A stretch of 64,000 bases of DNA from Galbibacter kalidii (lineage in GTDB: Bacteria; Bacteroidota; Bacteroidia; Flavobacteriales; Flavobacteriaceae). The DNA lies in the NCBI RefSeq assembly GCF_026241135.1, contig NZ_JAPFGA010000004.1, positions 186,001 through 250,000 on the forward strand. Reading direction: 5' to 3'. Made by a program: the position numbers and the translations under genes. The first letter of the stretch is position 1. The number at the start of each line of letters is the position of its first letter. Of the stretch, positions 19,077 to 28,716 are shown piece by piece. The notes under the pieces are model-generated. The model was not told the DNA's origin. It saw only the letters and a list, made by a program, of their open reading frames with translations, and did not search any database.

Positions 19077-19711
19077 TGAAAACACGAATTTTCGCGGATT
19101 AATACGAATTTCACGAAGCGAGACGAGGTTGTCTAAAAAGCTGTAGATTCAGATGTCATGCTGAGCAATGTCACCCTGAGCCTGTCGAAGGGCTGTCGAA
19201 GCATAATTTACTGAAGATCAACATGTCTTCGACAAGCTCAGACTGACAAATAAAGTTCACTCAGGGCTTTTTAGACAGCCTCGTCTTTTACATCCAATTT
19301 CACGTGAGTTCGATTTAAAACATTAAGTCTTAATGAAACATCTTAATTCCCTTAACTCCTTAATTGTACTTCCCACTTCTAACTCCATACTTCTAACTTC
19401 GTATTTCTAACTTCGTACTTCTAATTCTTCATCGGGGTTTGTCAAAAAGTTGATTTAGGATTCACAGAGTGCTGCCGCAAGAGGGGCAGCAAAGAGAAAA
19501 ATAAACTCCATGAAGAAAAAATAAAGCTCTTTTAGGTTTTTATTTTTTTTTAAAATATATATCTTAAGCACCTAATAAAAAATAAAATTTCATGAAACGA
19601 ACATGAATTTTATTAATCATGTCTGCCGAAAAGACAGGGCAGGGAGATTTAAGGAGTCCGTCAAAATTTCAAAAAACAACAATATTTCCCCAACATATTT
19701 TTTATATCTAA
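19077..19711. other. Repeat-rich intergenic region
   Basis: No gene is seen in 635 bp. It contains a complete MITE-like element (19125-19282), a short tandem array of a 13-14-base unit ACTTCTAACTTCGT with variants (about 19370-19430), and a hairpin GCTGCC/GGCAGC near 19473-19490. The AT-rich tail before 19712 presumably holds the porin promoter. Confidence 0.6.
19125..19282. repeat. MITE-like element with terminal inverted repeats
   Basis: GAGGTTGTCTAAAAAG (19125-19140) and CTTTTTAGACAGCCTC (19267-19282) are inverted repeats matching at 15 of 16 positions. The interior carries CTGAGCCTGTCGAAG on one side and CTTCGACAAGCTCAGACTGA on the other. The best related copies are at 38359-38485, 41183-41334 and 45069-45215. 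Confidence 0.8.
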
Positions 19712-20842
19712 ATGAAAAAAAAATGTAAAAGCAGTTTTGGGATTTTCCTATTTTGTTTGTTTAGCAGTAATACCTTTGCCCAAGACAAACCTAAGTTACA
19801 GATAGGGGGTGCCCTACGTTTTAATTATGTGTATTCGTCCTGGAAAGAAGAGCAAAAAGAGCAAGGGGGCACTTTTGGTTACGATATGTTCCGTATCAAC
19901 GCAAAGGCATCGTATAAAAATGTTTATATGGATGCAGAATACCGCTTGTATTCCAATGCCTTCGGTGGTGGTTTTTTAAAACAGGCTTGGGTGGGTTATC
20001 GTTTTAATGAACAAGAAGAGATTCAGCTGGGCTTGGCCTCCGTTCCTTTTGGGATACAGCAGTACAACAGTCACAATTGGTTTTTTAACCTGACATATTA
20101 TGTGGGTTTGGAAGACGATCACGATATGGGGCTTAAATATGTCCATCTTGGAAAGCGTTGGGAGTATTATCTGGCTTTCTTTAAAAATGCAGAAGACTTA
20201 AACTTTGCCGAAAACACCGAACATGATTTAAGTCGTTATTCTTATGATATAGTAGGTAGGAATAAGGAAATCAACCAATTTAATACAAAGATTATATATA
20301 ATTATGGGAAAGCGTGGAAACAACGGTTAGGTTTTTCCGGTCAATATGGGTATTTGTATAATATCGATACTGACTCCAAAGGAAACCACAACGCGCTAGC
20401 CTTGCATTATGAAGTTGATTACAAAGATTGGAACCTTAAAACGGAGGCCATTCATGTAGCTCACAATCCTGAAAATGAAGACGGAAACAATGAAATAGTG
20501 CAAATGGGGGCTTATGGGGCGCCTTATGAAGTAGCCTCTGATTTCAATATGTTTACCATGGCGGTGTCCAAAACCGTCCAGATTGAGTGGGGTCCCCTGT
20601 CCGATATACAATTTTATAACGATTTCGGTTATATGCAAAAAACAGAAGCCGGTTTTTCCGATTCATTTATGAATGTAACGGGAGCTTTATTCCATATCGG
20701 ACAGATCTATATGTATGTGGATTATGCCGCCGGACGCAATCATTCGTGGCTGGGAGGAAATTTTGTAAACGATTTCAGTAATGGTGATCCTGAATCCAAG
20801 TGGGAAGCCCGTCTTAACATAAATATTGGATATTACTTTTAA
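19712..20842 (+). CDS. Outer-membrane porin (OprO/P-like family)
   Basis: A 376-residue outer-membrane protein. A signal peptide ends at NTFAQ near residue 24, followed by alternating strand patterns with short turns (LQIGGALRFNYVYSSW, YKNVYMDAEYRLYSN, LGLASVPFGIQQYN) and a C-terminal LNINIGYYF, typical of a barrel end. The repeated pattern with an acidic loop near QNSHNW/DDHDMG resembles porins of the OprO/P or DcaP type. It lies upstream of a BCCT betaine-type transporter and a Usp protein on the same strand, so it may supply the outer-membrane path for the same solute. Start chosen at the first ATG. Confidence 0.78.
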   Translation: MKKKCKSSFGIFLFCLFSSNTFAQDKPKLQIGGALRFNYVYSSWKEEQKEQGGTFGYDMFRINAKASYKNVYMDAEYRLYSNAFGGGFLKQAWVGYRFNEQEEIQLGLASVPFGIQQYNSHNWFFNLTYYVGLEDDHDMGLKYVHLGKRWEYYLAFFKNAEDLNFAENTEHDLSRYSYDIVGRNKEINQFNTKIIYNYGKAWKQRLGFSGQYGYLYNIDTDSKGNHNALALHYEVDYKDWNLKTEAIHVAHNPENEDGNNEIVQMGAYGAPYEVASDFNMFTMAVSKTVQIEWGPLSDIQFYNDFGYMQKTEAGFSDSFMNVTGALFHIGQIYMYVDYAAGRNHSWLGGNFVNDFSNGDPESKWEARLNINIGYYF

Positions 20843-20965
20843 ATGAAACACGCATGATAAAACGTTCTTTAATACAAACCTATCTGCCGATTAGATAATT
20901 GCGACTTTTGAAGGACAAATAAAAATATACATATAAAACTATAAACGAGTCAAAAAAAAGTATTT

Positions 20966-22594
20966 ATGGCGAAGAAGATTACACGTAGCGACGAGAAGAA
21001 ATCAATTTTCGGAATGGATGTTAACGGCCCCGTTTTTTTTACATCGACTATCATCATTATTGTGAGTATTGCGCTTACCTTGCTTTTCAAAAAGAGGGCA
21101 GAAAAAGTTTTTGAGAAAATACAGACGGCAGTTGCCGACAATGCCGATTGGTTTTTCATTCTCTGCATCAACTTGTTTTTGTTTTTTTTGATCTATCTCG
21201 CCTTTGGAAAATACGGAAAGTTGCGTATTGGTGGTCAAAATGCAAAACCTGAATTTAAAACCCTTTCGTGGTTTGCCATGTTGTTTAGTGCCGGGATGGG
21301 AATTGGGATGCTCTATTTCGGGGTAGCCGAACCGGTACTTCATTTTACATCACCACCCATAGGAGATGGGGGGACTGCTGAGGCTGCTTCACAAGCGATG
21401 AACCTCACTTTTTTACATTGGGGACTTCATGCATGGGCGGTCTATGCACTAGTCGGTTTGGCATTGTCGTATTTCACTTATTCAAGGGGATTGCCATTGA
21501 CCATACGCTCTATTTTCTATCCTTTTTTAGGAGACCGTATTCACGGCCGGATTGGTGACATCATTGATATTTTTGCTGTATTGGCTACATTGTTCGGATT
21601 GGCCACCTCCCTGGGTTTTGGGGTTCAGCAAATTGCAAGTGGACTCAATCACGTGCTTGATGTTTCCAACGGAATCCGTACCCAAGTGCTGCTTATCGGA
21701 GGGATTACCTTGGTAGCAACGATATCGGTTGTGCTGGGAGTCGATAAGGGAGTGAAGTTTTTAAGCGAGTGGAATATGCGTATTGCCGTTGTCCTATTAT
21801 TGCTCGCCCTTATCTTGGGACCTACCATTTTTATTTTCCGGTCGTTTGTGGAAAATACAGGAAGTTATCTTGCTAATTTTATCAATGTATCTACTTGGAG
21901 CGAGACTTTTACCCAAACTTCATGGCAGAATGATTGGACGGTATTTTATTGGGGTTGGTGGATAGGTTGGTCGCCTTTTGTAGGAATGTTTATCGCCCGT
22001 ATTTCCAAGGGACGAACGGTTCGTGAGTTTGTACTTGGAGTTTTGCTGATTCCTTCCCTGGTCACTTTTTTCTGGATGTCGACATTTGGAAGTGTATCCA
22101 TTCAGGAGGCCTTGTTGGGAAACGATACCATAGTGAGGGCTGTAGATGATGATATTTCCACAGCATTATTCGTTTTCTTTCAGGATTACCCATTGTCGAT
22201 TGCTATTAATATAATTGCTGTTATCCTGATTGCCGGTTTTTTTATTACTTCTTCTGATTCTGGTTCGTTAGTTATCGATAGTCTGACCTCGGGCGGAAAG
22301 ATAGAAGCACCGGTAGGACAACGTATCTTTTGGGCAGTCACCGAAGGTGCCGTAGCAGCTGTCCTTTTGCTGGGAGGTGGGCTCAAAGCCTTGCAAACCG
22401 CTACAATCGTAACTGGCTTGCCTTTCGCCATTATCCTGATAGTTATGAGTTATTCCCTCTATAAAGGTCTAAAAGAAGATTTGGAGAAACTGAAGAAGAA
22501 GAAAAGTCAAAAAGAAAAAGAAAATTATGAACATATCGTTGCCGAGATTGTTCAAAAACGAAATAGGAAAGAATCCAAAAAACTTAAAGAGTAG
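20966..22594 (+). CDS. BCCT-family transporter (glycine betaine/choline/carnitine type)
   Basis: A 542-residue inner-membrane secondary transporter with about 12 helices. Family marks are GMGIGMLYFGVAEP in helix 3 (the sodium-betaine site region) and the BCCT signature GWWIGWSPFVGMFIARIS followed by KGRTVREF. The C-terminal tail is highly charged (KKKKSQKEKEN), similar in kind to the osmosensing tails of BetP-type carriers. Uptake of a compatible solute driven by sodium or proton gradient is expected; the substrate cannot be fixed from sequence. It lies 123 bp after the porin and 5 bp before the Usp gene. Confidence 0.93.
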   Translation: MAKKITRSDEKKSIFGMDVNGPVFFTSTIIIIVSIALTLLFKKRAEKVFEKIQTAVADNADWFFILCINLFLFFLIYLAFGKYGKLRIGGQNAKPEFKTLSWFAMLFSAGMGIGMLYFGVAEPVLHFTSPPIGDGGTAEAASQAMNLTFLHWGLHAWAVYALVGLALSYFTYSRGLPLTIRSIFYPFLGDRIHGRIGDIIDIFAVLATLFGLATSLGFGVQQIASGLNHVLDVSNGIRTQVLLIGGITLVATISVVLGVDKGVKFLSEWNMRIAVVLLLLALILGPTIFIFRSFVENTGSYLANFINVSTWSETFTQTSWQNDWTVFYWGWWIGWSPFVGMFIARISKGRTVREFVLGVLLIPSLVTFFWMSTFGSVSIQEALLGNDTIVRAVDDDISTALFVFFQDYPLSIAINIIAVILIAGFFITSSDSGSLVIDSLTSGGKIEAPVGQRIFWAVTEGAVAAVLLLGGGLKALQTATIVTGLPFAIILIVMSYSLYKGLKEDLEKLKKKKSQKEKENYEHIVAEIVQKRNRKESKKLKE

Positions 22595-22599
22595 CAATT

Positions 22600-23460
22600 A
22601 TGAATTCCATAAAAAACATCCTTGTAGCATTAGACCTGTCTTCCATGGATAAATATCTAATCCGGTATGCTTCCTTTATTGCAGAACATCTGGAGGTTGA
22701 AAATGTGTATTTTGTCCACAACATCAAAAAGTATGAAATTTCAACCTTGTTTGAAGAACAGCTCAAAGACATCAACCTCGATGATGTGATCGGCGATGAG
22801 CTGAAAGAGGTCATAGAGGAACATTTCACTGCTCCTGTAGATTGGGAAGTGTTGATTTCGGAGGATCCCAATACCGAATCCCTAATACAGTATATCTCCC
22901 AAAAATACATGATACAGTTGACACTTCTGGGGAATAAAAGGAAATCTAAAGGCTCTGGGATCTTAAGCAGCAAATTACTCAGGATATTAAAATGCCACGT
23001 ATTGACCATTCCGGAAGGGACAGAACCTAAAATAGAAAGAATATGGGTAGGGACTGATTTCTCAAAGGCTTTTAAAAAAACTTTGCCGTTATTGAAACAA
23101 ATTTCCAAAAAATTGAAAACAGTGATCGAAGTAGCACATGTGTATACCATTCCTATGCAGTTTTCGCCCTATGTTTCCAAGGAGAATATGATGAAAAAAA
23201 TTGAAACACATACAGAGAAACGCAGTAAAAAGTTTTTTGAGAAAACTGAACTCAAGGATGGGATGGAAGAACTTCACATCCTTGAGACAAAGGATGCCAG
23301 CATAGCGGAACGACTTTTACAAAATGCTTCAGAAGCAGGAGCTGATATATTGGTTGTGGCTGATAAGGGACGAAACAATTTCTCATCTCTTTTGGTCGGA
23401 AGTGTTGCAGAAGAACTCTTCAACGAGAAGCCAAGGCTACCGATATTGATTGTTAAATAA
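22600..23460 (+). CDS. Tandem UspA-domain universal stress protein
   Basis: A 286-residue protein made of two UspA-type domains (about residues 1-145 and 146-286). The first begins MNSIKNILVALDLSSMD and the second RIWVGTDFSK. The second has a recognisable nucleotide-binding end, ADILVVADKGRNNFSSLLVGSVAEEL, abridged here, close to the G-2X-G-9X-G(S/T) motif. It starts five bases after the BCCT stop, so it is cotranscribed with the transporter. Usp proteins fused or coupled to transporters often modulate them under stress; that role here is inferred from the operon. Confidence 0.9.
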   Translation: MNSIKNILVALDLSSMDKYLIRYASFIAEHLEVENVYFVHNIKKYEISTLFEEQLKDINLDDVIGDELKEVIEEHFTAPVDWEVLISEDPNTESLIQYISQKYMIQLTLLGNKRKSKGSGILSSKLLRILKCHVLTIPEGTEPKIERIWVGTDFSKAFKKTLPLLKQISKKLKTVIEVAHVYTIPMQFSPYVSKENMMKKIETHTEKRSKKFFEKTELKDGMEELHILETKDASIAERLLQNASEAGADILVVADKGRNNFSSLLVGSVAEELFNEKPRLPILIVK

Positions 23461-23483
23461 CGTTCATTCTTTAATATTACTTC

Positions 23484-25697
23484 CTACTGATACATTTTTA
23501 CAGCCGTATGCAGATTTTTTGAAAGGCTGTAAAGCCATTCCAACTGTTCGGAAATAATACGGACTTCTTTCATGTGCTCACGGAGTTCGGTGTTTATTTC
23601 CTGTCCGGTGTCAATTTCTAGATTTCTTTGGGTGGATAACTGATCAAAAACATGATGTAGGTAGGCTTTGGCTTCTTTTAGATCGGGAGTTTCTTTGAGC
23701 TTTGGTTTTGTTCGACTAAGGATTGCCTCACAATGGGCAAGTTCATTGTCAATTGAAGTCATAAAAGTATCAAAATAAGCAGATGCATCTGTGGTAGGGT
23801 GAATCTGAATGTAAGTCCCCAGCGAAGCAGTGGCCGAAAGCAATGTGTTTTGGGTAACTACAATTTCATACAAGCTGTTTAGGTTCTGTTGCTTGGATTT
23901 GGGTTCCTGTGTCATTCGTTGAAAACCGGCGTGCAGATTTCCGATAGCGATAAAAGCGTTTTTTCGAGATATTTTATAAGGAAGTTTGTCGGTCGATTTG
24001 TTGTGGTACATCACATTTACTTGATGCAAATATCTTCTGTTGGTTTGAGCAGCTTCGAGGATTAACTCTGAAATCTGCTGACTCTCCCATGCCGGCCATA
24101 ACAGCAGGTTGGTGATGCTTGCAAGTCCGGCACCGATAAGGGTGTCGACCATTCGGTATTGAATAATCTCAAAAGCATTAGGAGAAAGCATGGCATAGAC
24201 AAAAATGATGGTCAGTGTGATAAACACTGCCGAAGCCTTGTAGTTTTGCTGGATGAAGGTGAAAGCAAGCGTCATGGCGATAAAGGTGATGATGATATAG
24301 ACCAACAGCTGGTTGGTGATCAACACCACGCCAAGGGCAATGGCTCCACCAATCAAAGTACCGATCATACGTTGCCGGGAACGCTCTTTGGTCAACACAT
24401 AGCCGGGGCGCATAATAACCATAACGGTCAATAAGATCCAATAGGTGTTTTGAAGGGAAAAAACAGTACCAATTCCATAACCGATAAGCACGGTAACCAC
24501 CAGACGTAGGGAATGTTTAAAAATAGGGGATTTTAAGGTCAGGTTTTCTCTAAACACCTTAAAACTATAGTCTTGAGAAGTGATAAATTTATTTCTATCG
24601 GCTCTTTTCAGGATTGTGATTTCGTTGATGAGGTTGTTGTTGATGATCCGCTCCAGTGTAATCACTTTTTGCAATTGCCTTTCCGTATAATCATACAAAT
24701 TTCTAAGGAGCAGCACTTCCTCTCGTTTTTCTTTGATATCAATTTGGGATTTAAATTGCTCTATGGCGTTCAAAGATGATCGTAACTGGGTGTTCAGTTC
24801 GTTATCTTCAGGAATCCTTTTGTGTGTCATGATGTATTCAGAAAAGTCCGAAAGTCTGTTGGTGACAGCTTGCATGCTTGAAGCAATTTGAAGTGTTGTT
24901 TCCTGAAAGAGCGCGCTGCTTTTGTCAAACTTTTTGTAGTTTACGGCATTGGCGACTGCAAATTCCAAAATGTCGACCAGTTCAATAAAAATAAGCAGCT
25001 GTTGCCTCTGATATTTCATAGAGCCTGATCGTTGCCTTTTGTGAAGCAGCATCGAACGTAAGGTTTCGTGTTTTTCATTGATCTCGTTTTGCAAACTCAA
25101 TTGTCTGTTCAAAGCCGATTCCCTGTCTTTGGAAGATAAAGAAGCTACCCGGGTGTTCAGGTATTCAGCGGTAAGTTGAATACATTCGGTAAGCAGCTCG
25201 TCACTGTATTGTTTGGTTCGCATACTTTCAAAAAGTGATGAAAACAACAAATACCACAATCCGCCGCCGATGATATAGAGTACATTGTATAAAATGTCTA
25301 TTCCGCTTTGAGGTTTGGCAAAACTCAGCGATATGGCCAACAATCCGGAGAAAGCAATAAGGGAAGCCCTGAATCCGTAAACAGAAATATAAGAATTGAA
25401 AAACACAAGGATGATTAGTGTTGGAAAAAGAAGGTAGAGGTTTGTTAGTGTAAATTGAATACACACAAAACTCACAACAGCCAAGAGGATGGCAATCAAA
25501 ACCCCGTAGATATGATGTTTTTTTCTTCCCGGAATATCACTGGTTGAGGCCAGTAAAACCCCAAATGCCATTCCGGCACCAATTACCATATTCAAGAAAA
25601 AATAACAAAACGTGATGGCACTGAATGCAGCTGTGCTGATGAGTAGCCCTTTGGTGAAACGATAGCTTTTAAAAAATTGAAGGATATTGTTCTTCAT
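23484..25697 (-). CDS. FUSC/YccS-family inner-membrane protein
   Basis: About 737 residues from the ATG at 25697; an earlier in-frame ATG at 25721 would add eight residues. It has the FUSC architecture: a first group of helices (about residues 15-165), a long cytoplasmic helical region (about 170-380) rich in Glu, Gln and Lys, a second helix group starting at LRLVVTVLIGYGIGTVF, and a C-terminal cytoplasmic domain. The segment QNTYWILLTVMVIMRPGY followed by RMIGTLIGGAIA is the family hallmark. Members are proposed efflux proteins for aromatic acids or polyamines. It is convergent with the Usp gene and stands alone. Confidence 0.87.
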   Translation of the reverse strand: MKNNILQFFKSYRFTKGLLISTAAFSAITFCYFFLNMVIGAGMAFGVLLASTSDIPGRKKHHIYGVLIAILLAVVSFVCIQFTLTNLYLLFPTLIILVFFNSYISVYGFRASLIAFSGLLAISLSFAKPQSGIDILYNVLYIIGGGLWYLLFSSLFESMRTKQYSDELLTECIQLTAEYLNTRVASLSSKDRESALNRQLSLQNEINEKHETLRSMLLHKRQRSGSMKYQRQQLLIFIELVDILEFAVANAVNYKKFDKSSALFQETTLQIASSMQAVTNRLSDFSEYIMTHKRIPEDNELNTQLRSSLNAIEQFKSQIDIKEKREEVLLLRNLYDYTERQLQKVITLERIINNNLINEITILKRADRNKFITSQDYSFKVFRENLTLKSPIFKHSLRLVVTVLIGYGIGTVFSLQNTYWILLTVMVIMRPGYVLTKERSRQRMIGTLIGGAIALGVVLITNQLLVYIIITFIAMTLAFTFIQQNYKASAVFITLTIIFVYAMLSPNAFEIIQYRMVDTLIGAGLASITNLLLWPAWESQQISELILEAAQTNRRYLHQVNVMYHNKSTDKLPYKISRKNAFIAIGNLHAGFQRMTQEPKSKQQNLNSLYEIVVTQNTLLSATASLGTYIQIHPTTDASAYFDTFMTSIDNELAHCEAILSRTKPKLKETPDLKEAKAYLHHVFDQLSTQRNLEIDTGQEINTELREHMKEVRIISEQLEWLYSLSKNLHTAVKMYQ

Positions 25698-25939
25698 GAA
25701 AATTAGCTTGTGGATAGCCATTTCAATTTACAAATTTGTTTAGGAATAAAAAGACTTTCATCAAATAGATAATACGTATTATTAATCAGGTCTTTAAATT
25801 CCCTGTATGCTTGCATTGGGGTGTGCTTAGCCCCGTAGGGGTGAAATATTCAACAAGGAAGGTCTTGTTAATAAAATGTGGAGTGTTATTTGGAACATTG
25901 AAGAATTGAACTCATTTAGTCGGATTAAAAATATAAAGT

Positions 25940-25947
25940 TATTTTTG
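25940..25947 (+). promoter_or_regulatory. Candidate -7 box of the amidohydrolase gene
   Basis: TATTTTTG matches TAnnTTTG and lies 20 bases before the start codon. No TTG at standard spacing. Confidence 0.4.
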
Positions 25948-25967
25948 TTAGAACTAATTCAACTCAA

Positions 25968-27587
25968 ATGCGAAAAATTTTAACAATACTCACACTGGCA
26001 TTGCTGTTTTCATGCCAAGAGAAAGAGAATATGGATACGATTGTTGTCAATGCCAATGTCTATACGGTAGATTCTACTATGTCCATGGCAACTGCCTTTG
26101 CGGTCAAAGACGGGAAATTTGTTGCCGTAGGTGATTCTGAAACGATTACAGATGAATATCATTCCGAAACAGTTATAGATGCCGAAAACAAACCGGTCTA
26201 TCCGGGTTTTATCGATGCACATTGTCATTTTTATGCTTTAGGACTGAAAGAACAGCATGTGGATCTGGTGGGAACAAAAAGTTTTGATGAGGTGATAAGC
26301 CGCGTCATCAATTTTCAAAAAGAAAAGAATTCAGATTTTATTATTGGAAGAGGATGGGATCAAAACGATTGGGAGAACAAGGAATTTCCCAACAAAGAAA
26401 AATTGGATTCCCTTTTTCCCAATATTCCCGTGGTGCTTGACCGTATAGACGGGCACGCCTATTTGGTGAATCAAAAAGCGTTGACTTTGGCTGGGATTAC
26501 AAAGGAAACAAAAGTTGATGGAGGTGAAATTGAAATAGTAGACGGGGAACTCACCGGGATTTTGGTTGATAACCCGATGGGGCTGGTCGATAAAATTTTT
26601 CCTGAAACAACGGAGGAAGTAGCTGCAAAAGCATTGAAAGATGCTGAAAAATTGTGTTTCGACTACGGATTGACAACCGTAAATGATGCCGGATTGGACA
26701 AAGAGATCATTTTGCTGATAGACAGCCTTCAAAAAGCAGGCGCTTTGGATATGAGGGTGTATGCCATGATGAGCAACACTCAGAAAAACCTGGATTATTT
26801 TTTAAATAGAGGCATCCTCAAAACCGATAAACTGAATGTACGCTCGGTAAAAGCCTATGCCGATGGCGCTTTGGGATCAAGGGGAGCAGCACTAAAGAAA
26901 CCATATTCAGATAAGCACAACCATTTTGGTGCGATGGTCACTCCTGTGGATCAGATTTACGGTTTGGCAGAACGACTTTCCAAAACCGATTTTCAGTTGA
27001 ATACACATGCTATTGGAGATTCAGCAAATGTGGTGGTGCTTCGCGCTTATGAAAAAGCCTTGAAGGGGGAAAAAGACAAACGCTGGAAAATAGAGCATGC
27101 TCAAGTAGTAGACGAAGCTGATTTTGATTATTTTTCAGATAATATTATTCCGTCGGTACAACCCACACATGCTACGAGTGATATGTATTGGGCAGAAGAT
27201 CGGTTAGGGGCAGAGCGCATAAAAAGTGCTTATGCCTACAAAACGCTTTTGGAGCAATCAGGAATCATTGCTTTAGGAACCGATTTTCCGGTAGAATATG
27301 TGAGTCCGTTTTTAACATTCCATGCCGCCGTGGCCAGACAAGATGTAGAAGGTTATCCCGAAGGCGGATTTCAAATGAAAGATGCTTTGAACAGGGAAGA
27401 AGCCTTAAAGGGAATGACCATCTGGGCGGCCTATTCCAATTTTGAAGGAGACGAAAAAGGAAGTATTGAAGTGGGAAAATGGGCCGATTTCATCATCTTG
27501 GATAAAGATATCATGACCGTCCCTGCTGAGGATATCCCGAATCTACAAGTGGAAAAAACTTTTGTTGGCGGGAAACAGGTAAAGTGA
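25968..27587 (+). CDS. Amidohydrolase lipoprotein (YtcJ-like)
   Basis: A 539-residue metal-dependent hydrolase of the amidohydrolase superfamily, YtcJ branch. The N-terminus MRKILTILTLALLFSCQEKE carries a lipobox ending at Cys16, so it is probably a lipoprotein facing the periplasm. Motifs are PGFIDAHCHFYALG (metal-binding HxH variant HCH), GRGWDQNDW, DRIDGHAYLVNQKAL, KAYADGALGSRGA, NTHAIGD, KIEHAQVVD, and GTDFPVEYVSPF near the end. These fit the N-substituted formamide deformylase-like group; the true substrate is unknown. It stands alone and converges on the DUF2911 gene through a shared terminator. Confidence 0.92.
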   Translation: MRKILTILTLALLFSCQEKENMDTIVVNANVYTVDSTMSMATAFAVKDGKFVAVGDSETITDEYHSETVIDAENKPVYPGFIDAHCHFYALGLKEQHVDLVGTKSFDEVISRVINFQKEKNSDFIIGRGWDQNDWENKEFPNKEKLDSLFPNIPVVLDRIDGHAYLVNQKALTLAGITKETKVDGGEIEIVDGELTGILVDNPMGLVDKIFPETTEEVAAKALKDAEKLCFDYGLTTVNDAGLDKEIILLIDSLQKAGALDMRVYAMMSNTQKNLDYFLNRGILKTDKLNVRSVKAYADGALGSRGAALKKPYSDKHNHFGAMVTPVDQIYGLAERLSKTDFQLNTHAIGDSANVVVLRAYEKALKGEKDKRWKIEHAQVVDEADFDYFSDNIIPSVQPTHATSDMYWAEDRLGAERIKSAYAYKTLLEQSGIIALGTDFPVEYVSPFLTFHAAVARQDVEGYPEGGFQMKDALNREEALKGMTIWAAYSNFEGDEKGSIEVGKWADFIILDKDIMTVPAEDIPNLQVEKTFVGGKQVK

Positions 27588-27599
27588 TAAAACTTGATA

Positions 27600-27693
27600 T
27601 TGTCAGGTTGAGCGCAGTCGAAACCTATTGATTCCATAGGGTTTTAGTTCTCGACTGCGCTCGAACTGACACAAAACAATCTTTTTAAACACC
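27600..27693. repeat. Dispersed palindromic repeat (GTCAGGTTGAGC type)
   Basis: The arms GTCAGGTTGAGCGCAGTCGA and CTCGACTGCGCTCGAACTGA lie on either side of a short spacer, forming a long imperfect hairpin. Related copies are at 45110-45200 (interrupted by a micro-palindrome) and 57877-57957. Confidence 0.75.
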
Positions 27694-27707
27694 CTTTATA
27701 AATTTAA

Positions 27708-27746
27708 AAAACCTGTGAATCTTATTCAGACTCACAGGTTTTTTTG
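27708..27746. terminator. Bidirectional terminator
   Basis: AAACCTGTGA (27709-27718) pairs with TCACAGGTTT (27732-27741) and is followed by T7. The A-rich left flank would serve the opposite strand, so it can end both convergent genes. Confidence 0.75.
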
Positions 27747-27769
27747 TGTTATACGTTTTGTTATAGCTG

Positions 27770-28312
27770 CTATTCAGTAGCAATAGGCACCTCGACCCTT
27801 ACTTTATCCCAGCCCATAATCATTTTTCCACCATTGTCGTCAGGAGCAAAAGTGATGGAGAAAGCTTCCAGGGATTTGCCGCCTGTTGAAGCAGGAACTG
27901 TTATACGAGCTACATCATTAGCTTCGTTATACGAATAGGCGCCCCAAGTATCAAGGTCTTTATTAAGGATGATAGTCCATTCACTTTTTCCCGGGATGGT
28001 AAATAAGCTGTATGTTCCGGCTGTAATGGTTTCACCTCCAAAAGTCATATCCTGATAGAATTTGATTTCGGTAGTTTCATTGGCTCCGGTTCTCCAAACA
28101 TCCCCGTGGGGAGCAAGGTCGACACCTACAAGACGTCCTTTTAACTGTGGACGACTATAAATGATTTTAACCAAAGGTGGGGCACTTCTTTCTGTTCTGA
28201 GATAGGCGATATCTGCCGGACTTTTATCGAGTCCGCTAAATTTCTGTGCAGAAGATTCGGTAGTGAATGTTAGTGCTGCAACGAACAGCATGCATGTGAT
28301 TATTTTTTTCAT
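27770..28312 (-). CDS. DUF2911-family secreted protein
   Basis: A 180-residue protein with a signal peptide ending at SSAQ (about residue 23) and the conserved DUF2911 core: SPADIAYLR, PPLVKIIYSRPQLKGR, GDVWRTGANETTEI, TFGGETITAGTYSLFTIPG, WTIILNKDLDTWGAYSYN. The family is widespread in Bacteroidota, periplasmic, and of unknown function. It stands alone. Confidence 0.92.
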   Translation of the reverse strand: MKKIITCMLFVAALTFTTESSAQKFSGLDKSPADIAYLRTERSAPPLVKIIYSRPQLKGRLVGVDLAPHGDVWRTGANETTEIKFYQDMTFGGETITAGTYSLFTIPGKSEWTIILNKDLDTWGAYSYNEANDVARITVPASTGGKSLEAFSITFAPDDNGGKMIMGWDKVRVEVPIATE

Positions 28313-28716
28313 TATTAACTATATTATTGGATTTTTTAAAATTTACCTAAAACTATAAAATCTTCTTCATATAAAAATGTTAAACTGTCTTCTTTTTTAA
28401 CTGGAAAAATAGGGAGAACTTACATTTTTCTTTCGATCGTATATTTTTCCAATACTTTTAATTTCAAATTTGTTAAAAAATGTAAATTTATGTTTTAAAT
28501 TAAAACTAAATAGTGAGTTTTTGTTTTTAATATGAAACTATAATATCATATTTGCCTTGTTAATTATTAGATAGGGCTGAGCGTAAAGAAAATGTCTGGT
28601 AGACATTTTTAGCGATAGAGCCAGCCGGCGTATGGGCATAAGGGCAATTTTATAGCCTCCTGATAATTATCGGGATAAAAAAGTTTAAATGAGTTTAACA
28701 AAAAAAACAACTAGAT
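28313..28716. other. Divergent intergenic region with hairpins
   Basis: The 404-bp gap has no gene. A hairpin AAAATGTCT (28589-28597) / AGACATTTT (28601-28609) is embedded in GGGCTGAGCGTAAAG and TAGCGATAGAGCC flanks. A TCCTGATAATTATCGGGA micro-palindrome lies at 28658-28675, about 40 bases before asnB. No clear TTG/TAnnTTTG pair was found. Confidence 0.5.

Noticed and set aside
19370-19430. Possible functional tandem repeat (CTTCTAACTTCG type)
   Set aside because: Only about four imperfect short units. Similar low-complexity text occurs at 45330-45360 and 54270-54310, so it is treated as ordinary spacer microsatellite.
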